Notes: a model not told the origin generated them from the sequence alone. DNA of 64,000 bases from Gammaproteobacteria bacterium (GCA_012728415.1 JAAYFD010000057.1:78390-142389); one strand, 5' to 3'; shown: positions 1-9,882, counted from the stretch's first letter. Made by a program: numbers and translations.

Positions 1-22
1 ATGCAAAAGCGAGGACACGACC

Positions 23-259
23 ATGGCCCTGACCCAGGAATTGCTGGATGAGCTGCAACTGCTAAGCCTGTTTTCGGTTAGCAGTCTGCAGGAAGGACTG
101 AAAATTCATAGCGACGCATCACCGGTGCGTATCGCAGCGGCCCAGAGGCTGTTTAGCAAGGGCATCATTACTCAGCACGACGGTGGTTATCTGACCCAGC
201 TGGGCCAGGAAGCGGCACAGCAGCTGTTGTCACTGAAAACCATTTTGGCAACCGCCTGA
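23..259 (+). CDS. TIGR02647-type small conserved protein
   Basis: This 78-residue protein resembles the gammaproteobacterial family I know as TIGR02647: it starts with an LLDEL segment, has a QEGLKIH motif, a helix ending in RLFSKGIIT, and DGGYLT near the C-terminus. The arrangement looks like a small winged-helix fold, and family members are sometimes annotated as putative DNA-binding proteins, but no function is established. A GAGGAC ribosome-binding site precedes the ATG. It lies 9 bp upstream of cyaA on the same strand and may be cotranscribed with it. The family assignment is from memory of the motif pattern. Confidence 0.7.
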   Translation: MALTQELLDELQLLSLFSVSSLQEGLKIHSDASPVRIAAAQRLFSKGIITQHDGGYLTQLGQEAAQQLLSLKTILATA

Positions 260-268
260 CGCATCAGT

Positions 269-3082
269 ATGGTCCGGATCCGGCCTGTTATTGAGGAAGG
301 GGTTGATCGCAAGGATCTGTCCCGCATTCGTCAGCGCTTCTTGCAACTTAGCCGGAGCCGTTTGCAGCGGGCTGGGCAAAGCCTGTCGGTGCGCCAGCAG
401 CAGGTTTTGCGTCTACTGCCCCTGCTGCTGCATGTTAACCATCCCTTGTTGCCCGGCTATGTAACGGCGACTACGCCATCGGGCTTACAGGGCTACCAGC
501 CAGCACCCGAGCTGATCCGGGAAGCCCAGGGGCTGGCGCGCTCTTTTACTTACCGGCAGCGTACGGGCTATGATCGTGCCAGCCTGTACAGTCTCTTTTT
601 GATGGGCAGTATCGGCTCAATTGGCCACGGCACCCAGAGTGATATGGATTTCTGGCTGTGCCATATGCCGGGTCTGGATGAGCTTGCGCTCAATGACTTG
701 CGCTGCAAGTGTGATGCCCTGCAGCAGTGGGCCAGCAGTCTGGGCTGCCAGATACATATTTTTCTGATTAATCCCGAACAGTATGTATCTGGCATGCGTG
801 ACGCTGTGCTGACTTCGGATGACTGCGGCACCACCCAGCACTATTTGCTGCTGGACGAGTTTTATCGTACGGCAGTCTGGATGGCTGGCTGCACACCGCT
901 GTGGTGGTACGTTCCAGACTACGAAGAGCACCGCTACGATGAATATTGCCAGATACTCTTGGGCAAGCGCTTTATCAAGCACGAAGAAGTGGTTGATCTG
1001 GGGCATCTGGCAGTGGTTCCGGCCAGGGAGTTTGTTGGGGCAAGTATCTGGCAAATTTACAAAGGCATCGCCGAGCCCTATAAATCTCTGCTCAAGCTGT
1101 TGCTAATTGAAGTGTATGCGGAACAACATCCGCACGTTGATTGCATCAGCCTCCAGTTCAAGCGGGCACTGTATGAAGGCGAGCCCGATGCTGATGAGCT
1201 GGATGCCTACATATTGTTGTATCGCCAGCTTGAACGTTACTTGCAAATGCGGGGCGAGCCGGAGCGCCTGGAGCTGGTTCGGCGCTGTCTGTACTTGAAA
1301 ATCGGTATTCCCATGGGGCAGCCAGGCGCTTTACGGCGCGGTGGATGGCAGCGAAAGCTGATTTGGCGACTGATCAGCGAATGGGGCTGGACAGAAAGCC
1401 AGTTGCAGCGGCTGGACCGGCGCCATCAGTGGCGGGTAGCAGAAGTACTGGATGAGCGACGGCTGCTGGTGCATGAGTTGACAGCGAGCTATCGGCACCT
1501 TGTCCGCTGGGCGCATGAAAGTGGCTGTGCTGCCGATGTCAGTGCCCGCGACCTGGCCGTCCTGGGCAGGCGCTTGCATGCTGCGTTTGAACGCAAGGCT
1601 GACAAGGTTGAGCATATCAACCCGCAAATATCCGGCGACATGTCCGAATCTGCGCTGACTCTGGTGGAGTGCCAGACAACAGATGAAGAACATTCACACT
1701 GGGCTTTTTTCTCTGGCCACCTGCGACACAGTGAGCTGTGTCACCATTCACCGCTCAAGCGCATGCCGGGCCTTTTGGAGTTGCTGGCTTGGGCATACCG
1801 CAATGGTATCGTTGATGCCGGTACCCGCCTGACAGTACTGGCAGCAAGCGAAAACTTTACCGAACGTGATCTGCACGATTTGCTCCAGCGCATCGCCCGT
1901 GAATTTCCCCGGGGCCATGCAGAAGTACCTGAACAGATGCTGCTAGAGCCAGCGCGCACCATACACAGCATGCTGATAGTAAATTTGGCACGGGATCCTT
2001 TTCCGATGCTGGCCCAGGAGGATATCCAGATTGCGACCGGGCAAACAGATCCGCTGGATTTCTCCGGCCGGCGTGAAAACCTGGTTCGCAGTATAGACCG
2101 GCTCAGCATGAACAGCTGGAACGAACTGATGGTACAGGCCTGGGACGGGCCGACTGCATTGCTGGACTGCCTGACCTGTCTGCTGATTGAAATGGGAGGC
2201 GGAGAGCCTCTGCCGTTGGGTGTATACAGCTTTGGGCGTACTCGTGCGGAGGTGATTGCTGCACGGGTTAATGAAGTGGCGCATGAGCTGTTGCAAGCTG
2301 CCAGCGTTGGAGATGTACGCTATTTGCTGCAGGCGGGGGCCGGCTTTTATGTATTGGAGTGGTGCGATGGTGCAGGAGAAGGCTATTCGCTGGACAGTGT
2401 GCCAGCCCTGGAATTGTTTATGGCCAGTCCGAAGCAGACCCTGCCCTGGCTGCTGGACAGGCGGACGCTGATTGATCACCCGCTGAGGCTGGTGTTGCAG
2501 CAAGCACAAACTGGCAGCATTGACCTGTTTTACTGGGAGCAAAATGGATTTGCCGACATCTACCTGCTGGATGAAAATAACTGGCTACTGCGTCAGCGGG
2601 TGCCTTTTGCCGGGGAGTCCAGTTTGCTGCTGCCATGGCAGCGCTTTTTTGATGCGCTGCAGCAGCGTCAGAACCGCTGGCTGCCTGAAGAAAACAGCCT
2701 GCGGCCAGGGTTGCATGTGCGTTATCATCGCTTGCTTCCTGCGGGCGGTTTGCGTGCGCGCTCATTTGAAACCTGTCAATTGCCGGCCAGGGCTACCGGG
2801 CATTTCTACATGGTACAGGCCATTGTCAGTAGTGGCGGGGAGCTGAGCCTGTTCTGTGGTGGGCGGGAATTTGCACAGCTTGATCATGGGGCACAGCTGT
2901 ATGCCCGGGTTGCCGCAGAAATACTGTCGGTGCGACAGGGTGGTGAGCGCTATCCCTGCTATATCACCGATCTGGACATGCCTGATGAGCAGGGCGGCAG
3001 CCAGGAGCATATGGCCCGCTTGTTGCGAAAAAAAATCGAGCTTGAGCAGCTACTCAACCAGGCCTTGCAGGCTCTGGGTTAG
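269..3082 (+). CDS. cyaA: Class I adenylate cyclase
   Basis: CyaA converts ATP to cyclic AMP, the ligand of the Crp/Vfr regulators. The 937-residue length fits the class I enterobacterial-type enzyme. The N-terminal catalytic domain contains the nucleotidyltransferase signature GSIGSIGHGTQSDMDFW at about residues 113-129; the serine after GSIG and the DxD aspartates are the expected nucleotide and metal ligands. The C-terminal half is the long regulatory region typical of the family. No membrane segment is evident, as expected for this cytosolic class. Its position next to convergent cyaY matches Pseudomonas and enterobacterial order. Identification is secure. Confidence 0.95.
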   Translation: MVRIRPVIEEGVDRKDLSRIRQRFLQLSRSRLQRAGQSLSVRQQQVLRLLPLLLHVNHPLLPGYVTATTPSGLQGYQPAPELIREAQGLARSFTYRQRTGYDRASLYSLFLMGSIGSIGHGTQSDMDFWLCHMPGLDELALNDLRCKCDALQQWASSLGCQIHIFLINPEQYVSGMRDAVLTSDDCGTTQHYLLLDEFYRTAVWMAGCTPLWWYVPDYEEHRYDEYCQILLGKRFIKHEEVVDLGHLAVVPAREFVGASIWQIYKGIAEPYKSLLKLLLIEVYAEQHPHVDCISLQFKRALYEGEPDADELDAYILLYRQLERYLQMRGEPERLELVRRCLYLKIGIPMGQPGALRRGGWQRKLIWRLISEWGWTESQLQRLDRRHQWRVAEVLDERRLLVHELTASYRHLVRWAHESGCAADVSARDLAVLGRRLHAAFERKADKVEHINPQISGDMSESALTLVECQTTDEEHSHWAFFSGHLRHSELCHHSPLKRMPGLLELLAWAYRNGIVDAGTRLTVLAASENFTERDLHDLLQRIAREFPRGHAEVPEQMLLEPARTIHSMLIVNLARDPFPMLAQEDIQIATGQTDPLDFSGRRENLVRSIDRLSMNSWNELMVQAWDGPTALLDCLTCLLIEMGGGEPLPLGVYSFGRTRAEVIAARVNEVAHELLQAASVGDVRYLLQAGAGFYVLEWCDGAGEGYSLDSVPALELFMASPKQTLPWLLDRRTLIDHPLRLVLQQAQTGSIDLFYWEQNGFADIYLLDENNWLLRQRVPFAGESSLLLPWQRFFDALQQRQNRWLPEENSLRPGLHVRYHRLLPAGGLRARSFETCQLPARATGHFYMVQAIVSSGGELSLFCGGREFAQLDHGAQLYARVAAEILSVRQGGERYPCYITDLDMPDEQGGSQEHMARLLRKKIELEQLLNQALQALG

Positions 3083-3106
3083 CGATCGGTTTGCTTTCAA
3101 GGAGCT

Positions 3107-3439
3107 TCAAAGCCCGGGAAAGTCAACCGGCTCGCCAGACTGCTGCTGGCAAAGGGTTGCCAGCCATTGCCCGAGGCTGCGCTGCTCGTTGCTGCACAGC
3201 CAGCGCTGGCTGTCAGTGTCATAGTCAAAGTGGAAACCTCCCTGGCGTGCGGCGACCCAGAGTTGCTTGAGCGGTTCCTGGCGGCTGAGGATGATCTGGC
3301 TGCCATCGGTAAACACCAGAGTCAGGATGCCGCCGCTGTTTTCGATGTCAAGGTCCAGGTCGCTGTCATCCAGGATGTCCTCGATTTGCTGCTGGACGTC
3401 GTCAACCAGGTCGTGAAACGCACTGCTGTTCAGGGGCAT
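3107..3439 (-). CDS. cyaY: Iron-sulfur assembly protein CyaY (frataxin)
   Basis: Bacterial frataxin binds iron and modulates IscS during Fe-S cluster assembly. I chose the start at MPLNSSAFHDL (110 residues, the usual length) because a GAGGT motif lies just upstream and the open frame before it is not conserved. Visible features are the acidic helix 1 (DDVQQQIEDILDDSDLDLDIE), split here only by family knowledge into helix and turn, the beta-sheet segment GGILTLVF, and the surface tryptophan in KQLWVAA. It is convergent with cyaA and divergent from lptM/lysA, the standard Pseudomonas layout. Confidence 0.93.
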   Translation of the reverse strand: MPLNSSAFHDLVDDVQQQIEDILDDSDLDLDIENSGGILTLVFTDGSQIILSRQEPLKQLWVAARQGGFHFDYDTDSQRWLCSNEQRSLGQWLATLCQQQSGEPVDFPGL

Positions 3440-3556
3440 GGAATGTACCTCGAAAAGTGGTGGGGCGGCCGGCGCCAGGCGGGAAACCTCAGCGGACAAC
3501 TGCCGGCCAGCAGGGTATACTTTGGCAATTTACCCCAAGAGTAAAGGAATTTCCAA

Positions 3557-3697
3557 ATGAAGCGCCGCATTCTGCCCCTGATTGGCTTGATTTTTTTGCT
3601 GGGCCTGACCAGTGCCTGTGGCCAGAAAGGGCCTTTGTATCACCCGGATGACGAAAAAGCTGCACGCGAACACCGCAAAGACAGATTTGAGTTGTGA
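3557..3697 (+). CDS. lptM: LPS-assembly lipoprotein LptM (LppL/YifL type)
   Basis: This 46-residue lipoprotein has a basic n-region (MKRR), a hydrophobic stretch and the lipobox LTSAC, giving a mature lipidated Cys21. The mature part begins [10 protein letters not shown], the hallmark of the LptM/LppL family. In E. coli LptM helps mature the LPS translocon LptD at the outer membrane; the same role is inferred here. An AAAGGAA ribosome-binding site sits just before the ATG, and the stop is 7 nt before lysA. The lptM-lysA-dapF order is the usual one in pseudomonads. The gene is short but well supported. Confidence 0.9.
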   Translation: MKRRILPLIGLIFLLGLTSACGQKGPLYHPDDEKAAREHRKDRFEL

Positions 3698-3704
3698 GGC
3701 TGGC

Positions 3705-4952
3705 ATGACTGATTTTCCTTTGCGTGACGGACAGCTGTTTGCCGAGGGCGTGGCGCTGGAGCAAATAGCCGAGCAGTATGGTACGCCCACCTACGTTTAC
3801 TCCAGGGCTCATCTTGAGCGTCAGTATCGCGACTATGCCGATGCCCTGGCAGATGTCGACCATCTGGTCTGTTTTGCCGTCAAGGCCAACTCCAACCTGG
3901 CTGTACTGAATGTGCTGGCGCGGCTGGGAGCCGGTTTCGATATTGTTTCAGGAGGGGAGCTGGAGCGTGTACTGGCAGCCGGTGGTGATGCTGGCAAGGT
4001 GGTGTTTTCCGGTGTGGGGAAAACCCGTGATGAAATGCGGCGAGCGCTGGAAGCGGGCGTCTATTGTTTTAACGTAGAGTCGTCCAGTGAGCTGGAGCGA
4101 CTGCAGGAAGTTGCTGCCGGGCTGGGCGTGCAGGCACCCGTATCGTTGCGGGTCAACCCGGATGTGGATGCCGGAACCCACCCTTATATTTCTACCGGAC
4201 TGAAAGAAAACAAGTTTGGCATTGCCATTGATGAAGCAGAAGATACTTATCTGCAGGCTGCGCGGATGCCCAATATACGGATTATGGGCGTTGACTGTCA
4301 TATAGGCTCTCAGCTGACCAGCCTGGATCCTTTCATGGATGCGCTTGACCGGGTATTGGCACTGGTGGACCGTTTGGCTCAGTGTGGCATTCACTTGGAA
4401 CACCTGGATTTGGGCGGCGGTCTGGGTGTGCGCTACCGTGATGAGGAGCCGCCGCTGGCCAGCGAGTATATGGCACGGGTTTGTGAGCGCACAGCGGGTC
4501 TGGGTTTAAAGCTGGTGTTTGAGCCGGGCCGTTATATCGCAGCCAACGCCGGCGTGCTGCTGACACGGGTCGAATGCCTGAAGGTCAACGAAGGCAAATC
4601 ATTTGCCGTTGTTGATGCGGCCATGAACGACCTGATCCGCCCGGCCTTGTACGATGCCTGGATGGATATAGTGCCTGTGCGCCCTCGAGAAGGTACATGC
4701 CGCAGTTATGATGTGGTTGGACCTGTCTGCGAAACCGGCGATTTCCTCGGCAAGGATCGTCAGCTGGTGCTCGAAGAAGGTGATCTGCTGGCAGTCTGTT
4801 CGGCGGGTGCTTATGGTTTTGTCATGGCCTCCAACTATAACAGCAGGGGGCGGGCCGCTGAAGTAATGGTTGATGTGGATCAGGTGCATCAGGTACGCCG
4901 GCGTGAAACGGTGACCGAGCTGTTTGATAGCGAGTCGGTCCTGCCGGAGTAA
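3705..4952 (+). CDS. lysA: Diaminopimelate decarboxylase
   Basis: LysA removes CO2 from meso-diaminopimelate to make L-lysine, the last step of the pathway, using PLP. The start at MTDFPLRDG gives 415 residues, the family length; an in-frame upstream extension overlaps lptM and was dropped. Diagnostic motifs are the PLP lysine in CFAVKANSN, the phosphate-binding loop LDLGGGLGVRY, EPGRYI, and the C-terminal CETGDFLG that supplies the partner-subunit active-site cysteine. All key residues look intact. It is in an apparent operon with lptM and the dapF-like gene that starts 5 bp after its stop. Confidence 0.95.
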   Translation: MTDFPLRDGQLFAEGVALEQIAEQYGTPTYVYSRAHLERQYRDYADALADVDHLVCFAVKANSNLAVLNVLARLGAGFDIVSGGELERVLAAGGDAGKVVFSGVGKTRDEMRRALEAGVYCFNVESSSELERLQEVAAGLGVQAPVSLRVNPDVDAGTHPYISTGLKENKFGIAIDEAEDTYLQAARMPNIRIMGVDCHIGSQLTSLDPFMDALDRVLALVDRLAQCGIHLEHLDLGGGLGVRYRDEEPPLASEYMARVCERTAGLGLKLVFEPGRYIAANAGVLLTRVECLKVNEGKSFAVVDAAMNDLIRPALYDAWMDIVPVRPREGTCRSYDVVGPVCETGDFLGKDRQLVLEEGDLLAVCSAGAYGFVMASNYNSRGRAAEVMVDVDQVHQVRRRETVTELFDSESVLPE

Positions 4953-4956
4953 GTGC

Positions 4957-5757
4957 ATGTTATTGCGATTTGGCAAGCTGCACTGTCTTGGCGATGACCT
5001 AATGCTGCTTGATGCCCTTGGACAACATGTTCAGCTGAATTCGGCCATGATTCAGCAGTGGTCCCGGCGTATTCAGGGCGTTGGTTTTCGGCGGCTGGTA
5101 ACGGTCGATATCCCCCGGGAGCCGGAAGCTGACTTTGACTGTCGTGTGTATGACCGTAACGGAAGCGAAGTACCTGCCACTTTCGTCGACCTGTGTTGTG
5201 CTGCCCGTTTTTTACATGACAAGCGGCTTACCAATCAGCCGGTGCTGCAACTGCAGACGGCAGCGGGCCGGGTCACTGTGCACGTGCGCGGAGACGGCTG
5301 GATTGCGGCTGCGTATAGCGGTTTTGACGAGCCTGTGACCACGGGGCTGCCGGATGCTGTGCAGTATCACCTTGAACTGCTGGCGCATCGTCACGGGCTG
5401 ATGCTGAGCTGGCAGGCATATGACAAGCAGCTGCTGGTTTGGGCTGACCAGGCACCGCCGCACAGGCTGCACCGCCTGTTTCAGCCGGTGATGCGCAAAC
5501 TGCGAGGCTGGCAATTGCTATGGCTGCATAATAGCCAGGCAGAGTGTGTTCGGGTGCAAAGCTGGCAAGGGGAGCATGAGCCGGCCGGACATGACCCGGC
5601 ACGGCTGATTGCCAACAGTGTGCGACAGAACATGCAGCAGGCTGCGGTTCAGGTTGAGTGGCAACAGGATTGCCTGTTGCTTGAGTTTCTGCCACAGGGC
5701 AGCATGCAGCTGTTTACCCGTGCCTGGCCGGTCTATGAGGGACAGATACGTTTATGA
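4957..5757 (+). CDS. Degenerate DapF-like protein lacking both catalytic cysteines
   Basis: By position, length (266 residues) and both termini this is the diaminopimelate epimerase homologue: it opens MLLRFGKLHCLGDD, carries GVGF and NGSEV blocks, and ends VYEGQIRL as in Pseudomonas DapF. The catalytic machinery is gone. After NGSEV the family sequence QCGNGARC is replaced by ATFVDLCC, putting Thr75 at the catalytic Cys. The second motif (GETQACGTGAC) aligns to EHEPAGHDPAR, putting Gly at about 211. The GNDF asparagine is Asp and no GNPH motif is present. It should not epimerise DAP. The frame is intact and overlaps the next gene by ATGA, so it is probably still translated. A structural or regulatory role, or ongoing decay with a second dapF elsewhere, are both possible. 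Confidence 0.8.
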   Translation: MLLRFGKLHCLGDDLMLLDALGQHVQLNSAMIQQWSRRIQGVGFRRLVTVDIPREPEADFDCRVYDRNGSEVPATFVDLCCAARFLHDKRLTNQPVLQLQTAAGRVTVHVRGDGWIAAAYSGFDEPVTTGLPDAVQYHLELLAHRHGLMLSWQAYDKQLLVWADQAPPHRLHRLFQPVMRKLRGWQLLWLHNSQAECVRVQSWQGEHEPAGHDPARLIANSVRQNMQQAAVQVEWQQDCLLLEFLPQGSMQLFTRAWPVYEGQIRL

Positions 5758-6452
5758 CTGATGAAGTACGAATACTGGATGATGCGCTGGTCGCAGACTA
5801 TCTGCGTCGTCATCCCGAGTTTTTTTTGCAGCAGGATGAATTGCTGGCCGAATTGCGCATCCCCCATGCGCGGGGCTCGTCCATCTCGCTGGTTGAGCGC
5901 CAGTTGGCGGTGTTGCGCGAGCGCAGCCTGGATATGCATCAGCGGCTTGGCCGGCTGGTGGATGTGGCACGTGACAACGACCGCCTGTTTGAGTTGACGC
6001 GCCAGCTGACGCTTGACCTGCTGGATGCTGACAGCCTGGCAACGCTTGTGGCAACACTGGAAGATGGCTTGCGTGAGCGCTTTAAGGTGCCGGCGGTAAG
6101 TTTGCTGGTTTTCACTGATTACCAGCTGGATGTTGCACGTGGCATTTCGCTGGCCCAGGCCAAGAAGCAGGTGCCGGGGCTGCTGGGCGAGCAGGTGGTA
6201 AGTGGTGCGCTGCGCGAGCATGAGCGGGCATTTTTGTTTGGCGAAGAAGCAGCGGCCAGGGTGCGTTCAGCAGCCGTGGCCAGCTTTGGTGAGCCACGCC
6301 TGCTGGGCATGCTGGCGCTGGGCAGCCCTGATGCACAGAAGTATGGCCACACAGTAGGAACGCTGTTTCTTGGCTTTGTAGCGCAAGTACTGGCCAGAGT
6401 GCTGCCGCCCTTGCTGCAGAAGCATTGCAGCACTGACATTGATAGCCATTAG
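5754..6452 (+). CDS. DUF484 family protein
   Basis: This 232-residue cytosolic protein matches the DUF484 family: an N-terminal helix with YLRRHPEFFLQ, a SLVERQLAVLRER coiled segment, then a GAF-like domain (LVATLEDGLRERF, SLLVFTD) ending with GTLFLGFVAQVLARV. The family almost always lies between dapF and xerC in gammaproteobacteria; its function is unknown. The start codon overlaps the stop of the dapF-like gene in an ATGA, indicating translational coupling, so the operon has been kept even though the upstream enzyme is degenerate. Confidence 0.9.
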   Translation: MTDEVRILDDALVADYLRRHPEFFLQQDELLAELRIPHARGSSISLVERQLAVLRERSLDMHQRLGRLVDVARDNDRLFELTRQLTLDLLDADSLATLVATLEDGLRERFKVPAVSLLVFTDYQLDVARGISLAQAKKQVPGLLGEQVVSGALREHERAFLFGEEAAARVRSAAVASFGEPRLLGMLALGSPDAQKYGHTVGTLFLGFVAQVLARVLPPLLQKHCSTDIDSH

Positions 6453-6508
6453 TACCCTGCACCCGTCCGGGCGCGCGGCAATGAATCAGCCATATGGGTC
6501 ACATAGAC

Positions 6509-7396
6509 ATGCACACTCAACTGGAACGCTGGCTGCAAGACTGCAAGGCAGGCCGTCAGCTGTCTGCACACAGCATTGAAGCAAGCCAGCGCGACATTGG
6601 GGTCGCACTGGCTTTTTGGCAGGGTGCCGGGCTGGACAGCTGGCAGCAGGTCAAGTCGGCCGATGTACGCAGCTGGCTGGCGGATTTGCGCAAAAAGGGC
6701 TACGCGCCGGCCAGTATTGCCCGCATGCTGTCTTCCCTGCGCAGCTTTTTCCGCTATTTGCAGCGTGAAGGCGTGCTGGGCAACAATCCGGCCCAGGGCA
6801 TTCGGCCGCCCAAAGGCGAAAAGAGATTGCCGAGAACCCTTGATGTAGACCGTGCCGCCCAGCTGCTCGACGGATTGCCGACCGAAACGCCAGAGCAGCT
6901 GCGTGATCGCGCTATGCTGGAGTTGTTTTACTCATCGGGCCTGCGGCTTGCCGAGCTGACCGGGCTGAACCTGTCGGACCTGGACTTGGCGGCCGGGCAG
7001 GTCAGAGTGCTGGGCAAGGGCAACAAGGAACGCGTGTTGCCGGTGGGGCGCCGGGCCCGGGCAGCGCTACAGGACTGGCTCAGGGTGCGCGGGCAGCTGG
7101 CCAAAGAAACGCTGGCACTGTTTGTCGGTGTGCGTGGTGCACGGATCAGTCCTGGTGTGGTGCGCAGGGTGTTAGCCCATGCCGGACAGGCAGAGCTTGG
7201 CCAGCACCTGCATCCGCATATGTTGCGCCACTCTTTTGCCAGCCACATGCTGGAGTCCTCCCAGGATCTGCGTTCGGTACAAGAGTTGCTGGGGCATGCA
7301 AACATCAGTACAACACAGATCTATACCCATCTGGATTTTCAGCATCTGGCACAGGTTTATGATCAGGCCCACCCCAGGGCCAGGCGCAAAAAATAA
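6509..7396 (+). CDS. xerC: Tyrosine recombinase XerC
   Basis: XerC, with XerD, resolves chromosome dimers at dif at the division site. The protein has the N-terminal SAM-like domain ([11 protein letters not shown]) and the catalytic domain with all residues visible: Arg in [12 protein letters not shown], Lys in [12 protein letters not shown], HxxR in [12 protein letters not shown], the second His in LLGHANIS, and the nucleophile in [12 protein letters not shown] chose the Met at 6509 (295 residues), which aligns with other XerC N-termini; an alternative Met lies 15 nt upstream. It sits 56 bp after DUF484, as in Pseudomonas. Confidence 0.93.
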   Translation: MHTQLERWLQDCKAGRQLSAHSIEASQRDIGVALAFWQGAGLDSWQQVKSADVRSWLADLRKKGYAPASIARMLSSLRSFFRYLQREGVLGNNPAQGIRPPKGEKRLPRTLDVDRAAQLLDGLPTETPEQLRDRAMLELFYSSGLRLAELTGLNLSDLDLAAGQVRVLGKGNKERVLPVGRRARAALQDWLRVRGQLAKETLALFVGVRGARISPGVVRRVLAHAGQAELGQHLHPHMLRHSFASHMLESSQDLRSVQELLGHANISTTQIYTHLDFQHLAQVYDQAHPRARRKK

Positions 7397-7491
7397 CCGG
7401 CACGGCTACCAAAACAGCCTTTTCAATGGTCAGAAGGCTGCCAAAGCAGTACAATCCGGCACTTGATTTATTTGCTCATCAGGAGTCTACG

Positions 7492-8106
7492 GTGGCTGTT
7501 GTCTTTGTTGCCGCGTCAAAACTGCCTACCCCTTTTGCCGAGTTCACCATGCATGGTTTTCTGGATGAAGAAACCGGCAAGGAGCATGTTGCCCTGACCC
7601 TGGGTGATATTGCTGACGGTGAGCCGGTGCTGGGCCGGCTGCATTCGGAGTGTCTGACAGGTGACGCCTTGTTTAGCCAGCGTTGTGATTGCGGCGCCCA
7701 GCTGGAGGCAGCCTTGCGTGCCATTGCCATGGAAGGGCGTGGAGTGCTGTTATACCTGCGCCAAGAAGGACGCGGGATTGGCCTGCTAAACAAAATCCGG
7801 GCATATCGCCTGCAGGATGGCGGTGCTGATACGGTCGAGGCCAACGAGCAGCTGGGCTTTGCCGCGGATCTGCGAGACTACTCCATTTGCAAGCCGATGC
7901 TGGATCATCTGGGTATCCACTCGCTGCGCCTGATGACAAATAATCCGCGCAAGGTTGATGCCATGCAAAATTTTGGCGTCCAGGTCAGCGAACGCAAAGC
8001 GCTGCGGGTGGGCGAAAACCCGCATAACAAGCTCTATCTGGCTACCAAAGCAGACAAGCTGGGTCACTGGCTGGGCCGTGAGCACCAGGACGAGCATCAC
8101 GACTGA
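7492..8106 (+). CDS. ribA: GTP cyclohydrolase II
   Basis: RibA opens GTP to the first intermediate of riboflavin synthesis. I use the GTG at 7492 (204 residues): it aligns with the family start [13 protein letters not shown] and has CAGGAG 8 nt upstream; the longer frame from 7426 is not conserved. Zinc-binding cysteines are in [18 protein letters not shown], and the catalytic region [10 protein letters not shown] is intact. This is a stand-alone GCHII, without the RibB domain. The next gene starts 2 bp after its stop. Confidence 0.93.
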   Translation: MAVVFVAASKLPTPFAEFTMHGFLDEETGKEHVALTLGDIADGEPVLGRLHSECLTGDALFSQRCDCGAQLEAALRAIAMEGRGVLLYLRQEGRGIGLLNKIRAYRLQDGGADTVEANEQLGFAADLRDYSICKPMLDHLGIHSLRLMTNNPRKVDAMQNFGVQVSERKALRVGENPHNKLYLATKADKLGHWLGREHQDEHHD

Positions 8107-8108
8107 CC

Positions 8109-8525
8109 ATGCAAGCCGGATCCCTGCGTCTTCGTTCCGCCGCCCAGTGGTGGTTGGCAGCACTGGTGCTGGCAGCCATTCTGTTTGTTCCGTTGCCAGA
8201 CACTTTTCCTGCATTGTTGCAGCACTCGGTGGCCGGGCTGGTGTTTTTTGTTACCGGCTTGCTGACGGTTTTCTTTAGCCGTTCACCTTTTAATACATTC
8301 AAAGCAGTGCTGGTCGAGTTTTCGGTGGCGCTACCCCAGCGCTTGCCCAGGCTTTGGCAGACCTATTTTCTGGTGCGTCGCCGCGCCCTGCTGGCCGCCA
8401 TGTTGCCGGCTGCGATGGCGTTTGCAGGGCGACTGCTGGGGCTGGAACAAACCCCCGTGCTGCTGCTTGTCCTGACCAGTCTGTTGCTGCTCTGGCTGTA
8501 CCGTACCCCCCGGCAGCTTTGGTAA
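8109..8525 (+). CDS. Predicted inner-membrane protein
   Basis: This 138-residue protein has hydrophobic segments at about residues 12-30, 40-58, 95-108 and 112-130 with Arg-rich loops (RLPRLWQ, VRRRALL), suggesting three or four transmembrane helices. I do not recognise a family. It begins 2 bp after ribA and is very probably cotranscribed, but nothing ties it to riboflavin synthesis. The downstream 170 bp up to the aminotransferase hold no gene that I can see. Confidence 0.65.
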   Translation: MQAGSLRLRSAAQWWLAALVLAAILFVPLPDTFPALLQHSVAGLVFFVTGLLTVFFSRSPFNTFKAVLVEFSVALPQRLPRLWQTYFLVRRRALLAAMLPAAMAFAGRLLGLEQTPVLLLVLTSLLLLWLYRTPRQLW

Positions 8526-8697
8526 AAATACCAGCGTCATTTGACAAGCATGTGGTACAGATCAGGTTGGGCCAAGGTTTTCGTCGCCGGTGCTGGTTGC
8601 TGTCCCCTGGTGGTGTCCCGTTTTGCCCTGGTGTGTTTAGGCTGACTGAATGCAGCCGAAGACTTGCTGGAGCCTGGGAGTTTTCTGGAGTTGATCA

Positions 8698-9882
8698 ATG
8701 AGTTTTGTTTATAGTGCACGCAGTCGTGCCATCGAGCCTTTTCACGTTATGGCGCTGCTGCAACGTGCCAACGAACTGCAGGCAGCGGGCCATGATGTGA
8801 TTCATCTGGAAATTGGCGAGCCGGATTTTACCACTGCCGAGCCTGTTATCGCCGCAGCCCATGCCGCGCTGGATGCTGGTGCTACCGCCTACACTCCTGC
8901 GCTGGGTTTGCCACAGTTGCGTGAAGCCATTGCCGGGTTTTATCAGCAAAGATATGGCTTGAGCCTTGATCCGCAGCGGGTGGTGGTGACGCCTGGTGGT
9001 TCGGGAGCCTTGCTGCTGGCCAGTGCACTGCTGGTTGACCCGGGCAAGCACTGGCTGCTGGCCGATCCCGGCTACCCATGTAACCGCCACTTTTTGCGGG
9101 TTGTCGAAGGGGGTGCCCAGCTGGTGCCAGTGGGCCCGGATACCCGTTACCAGTTAACGGCAGACCTGGTTGAGCGCTACTGGGATGCGGACTGTGTCGG
9201 TGCACTGGTGGCTTCACCCGCCAACCCGACAGGCACAGTGCTTGGCCGCGATGATCTCGCCGGGCTGGGACGTGCAGTGCAGGAGCGCCGGGGTGTGTTG
9301 CTGGTCGATGAAATTTATCACGGCCTGACCTACGGGCTGGATGCACCCAGCGTACTGGAAGTGGATGACAAGGCCTTTGTGCTGAACAGCTTTTCGAAAT
9401 ATTTTGGCATGACAGGCTGGCGACTGGGCTGGCTGGTGGCGCCAGAAAGCGCCGTGCCCGAGCTGGAAAAACTGGCGCAGAACCTGTTTATCAGTGCCCC
9501 AACCATGGCGCAGCATGCTGCACTGGCCTGCTTTACCCCGGCCGCACTGGAGATTTTTGAGCAGCGCCGGGCAGAGTTTGCCGCCCGTCGCGACTATCTG
9601 TTGCCAGCACTGCGTGAACTGGGCTTCAAGATTGAGGTTGAGCCGCAAGGGGCGTTTTACTTGTATGCGGATATTTCCGCTTTTGGTGGTGATTCCTTTG
9701 AGTTTTGCCGTTATTTTCTGGAAGAGCAGCACGTGGCCTTCACACCAGGGGTTGATTTTGGTCGCCACCGTTCCGCTGAGCATGTGCGCTTTGCTTATAC
9801 ACAGCCGGTGCCTCGTTTGCAGCAGGCAGTCGAGCGCATAGCAGCGGGTCTGGCCAAGTGGAGGACACGTCATGCTGATTGA
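8698..9882 (+). CDS. PLP-dependent class I/II aminotransferase
   Basis: A 394-residue fold-type I aminotransferase of the aspartate aminotransferase-like group. Motifs are EIGEPDFTT (substrate arm), [20 protein letters not shown] (cofactor Asn), [11 protein letters not shown] (Asp and Tyr contacting PLP), the Schiff-base lysine in [16 protein letters not shown], and the carboxylate-binding Arg near the C-terminus (EHVRFAYT). The substrate cannot be read from sequence. The gene overlaps sfsA by 11 nt, and this aminotransferase-sfsA pair is also known from Pseudomonas. A CTGGAG ribosome-binding site precedes the ATG. Confidence 0.88.
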   Translation: MSFVYSARSRAIEPFHVMALLQRANELQAAGHDVIHLEIGEPDFTTAEPVIAAAHAALDAGATAYTPALGLPQLREAIAGFYQQRYGLSLDPQRVVVTPGGSGALLLASALLVDPGKHWLLADPGYPCNRHFLRVVEGGAQLVPVGPDTRYQLTADLVERYWDADCVGALVASPANPTGTVLGRDDLAGLGRAVQERRGVLLVDEIYHGLTYGLDAPSVLEVDDKAFVLNSFSKYFGMTGWRLGWLVAPESAVPELEKLAQNLFISAPTMAQHAALACFTPAALEIFEQRRAEFAARRDYLLPALRELGFKIEVEPQGAFYLYADISAFGGDSFEFCRYFLEEQHVAFTPGVDFGRHRSAEHVRFAYTQPVPRLQQAVERIAAGLAKWRTRHAD

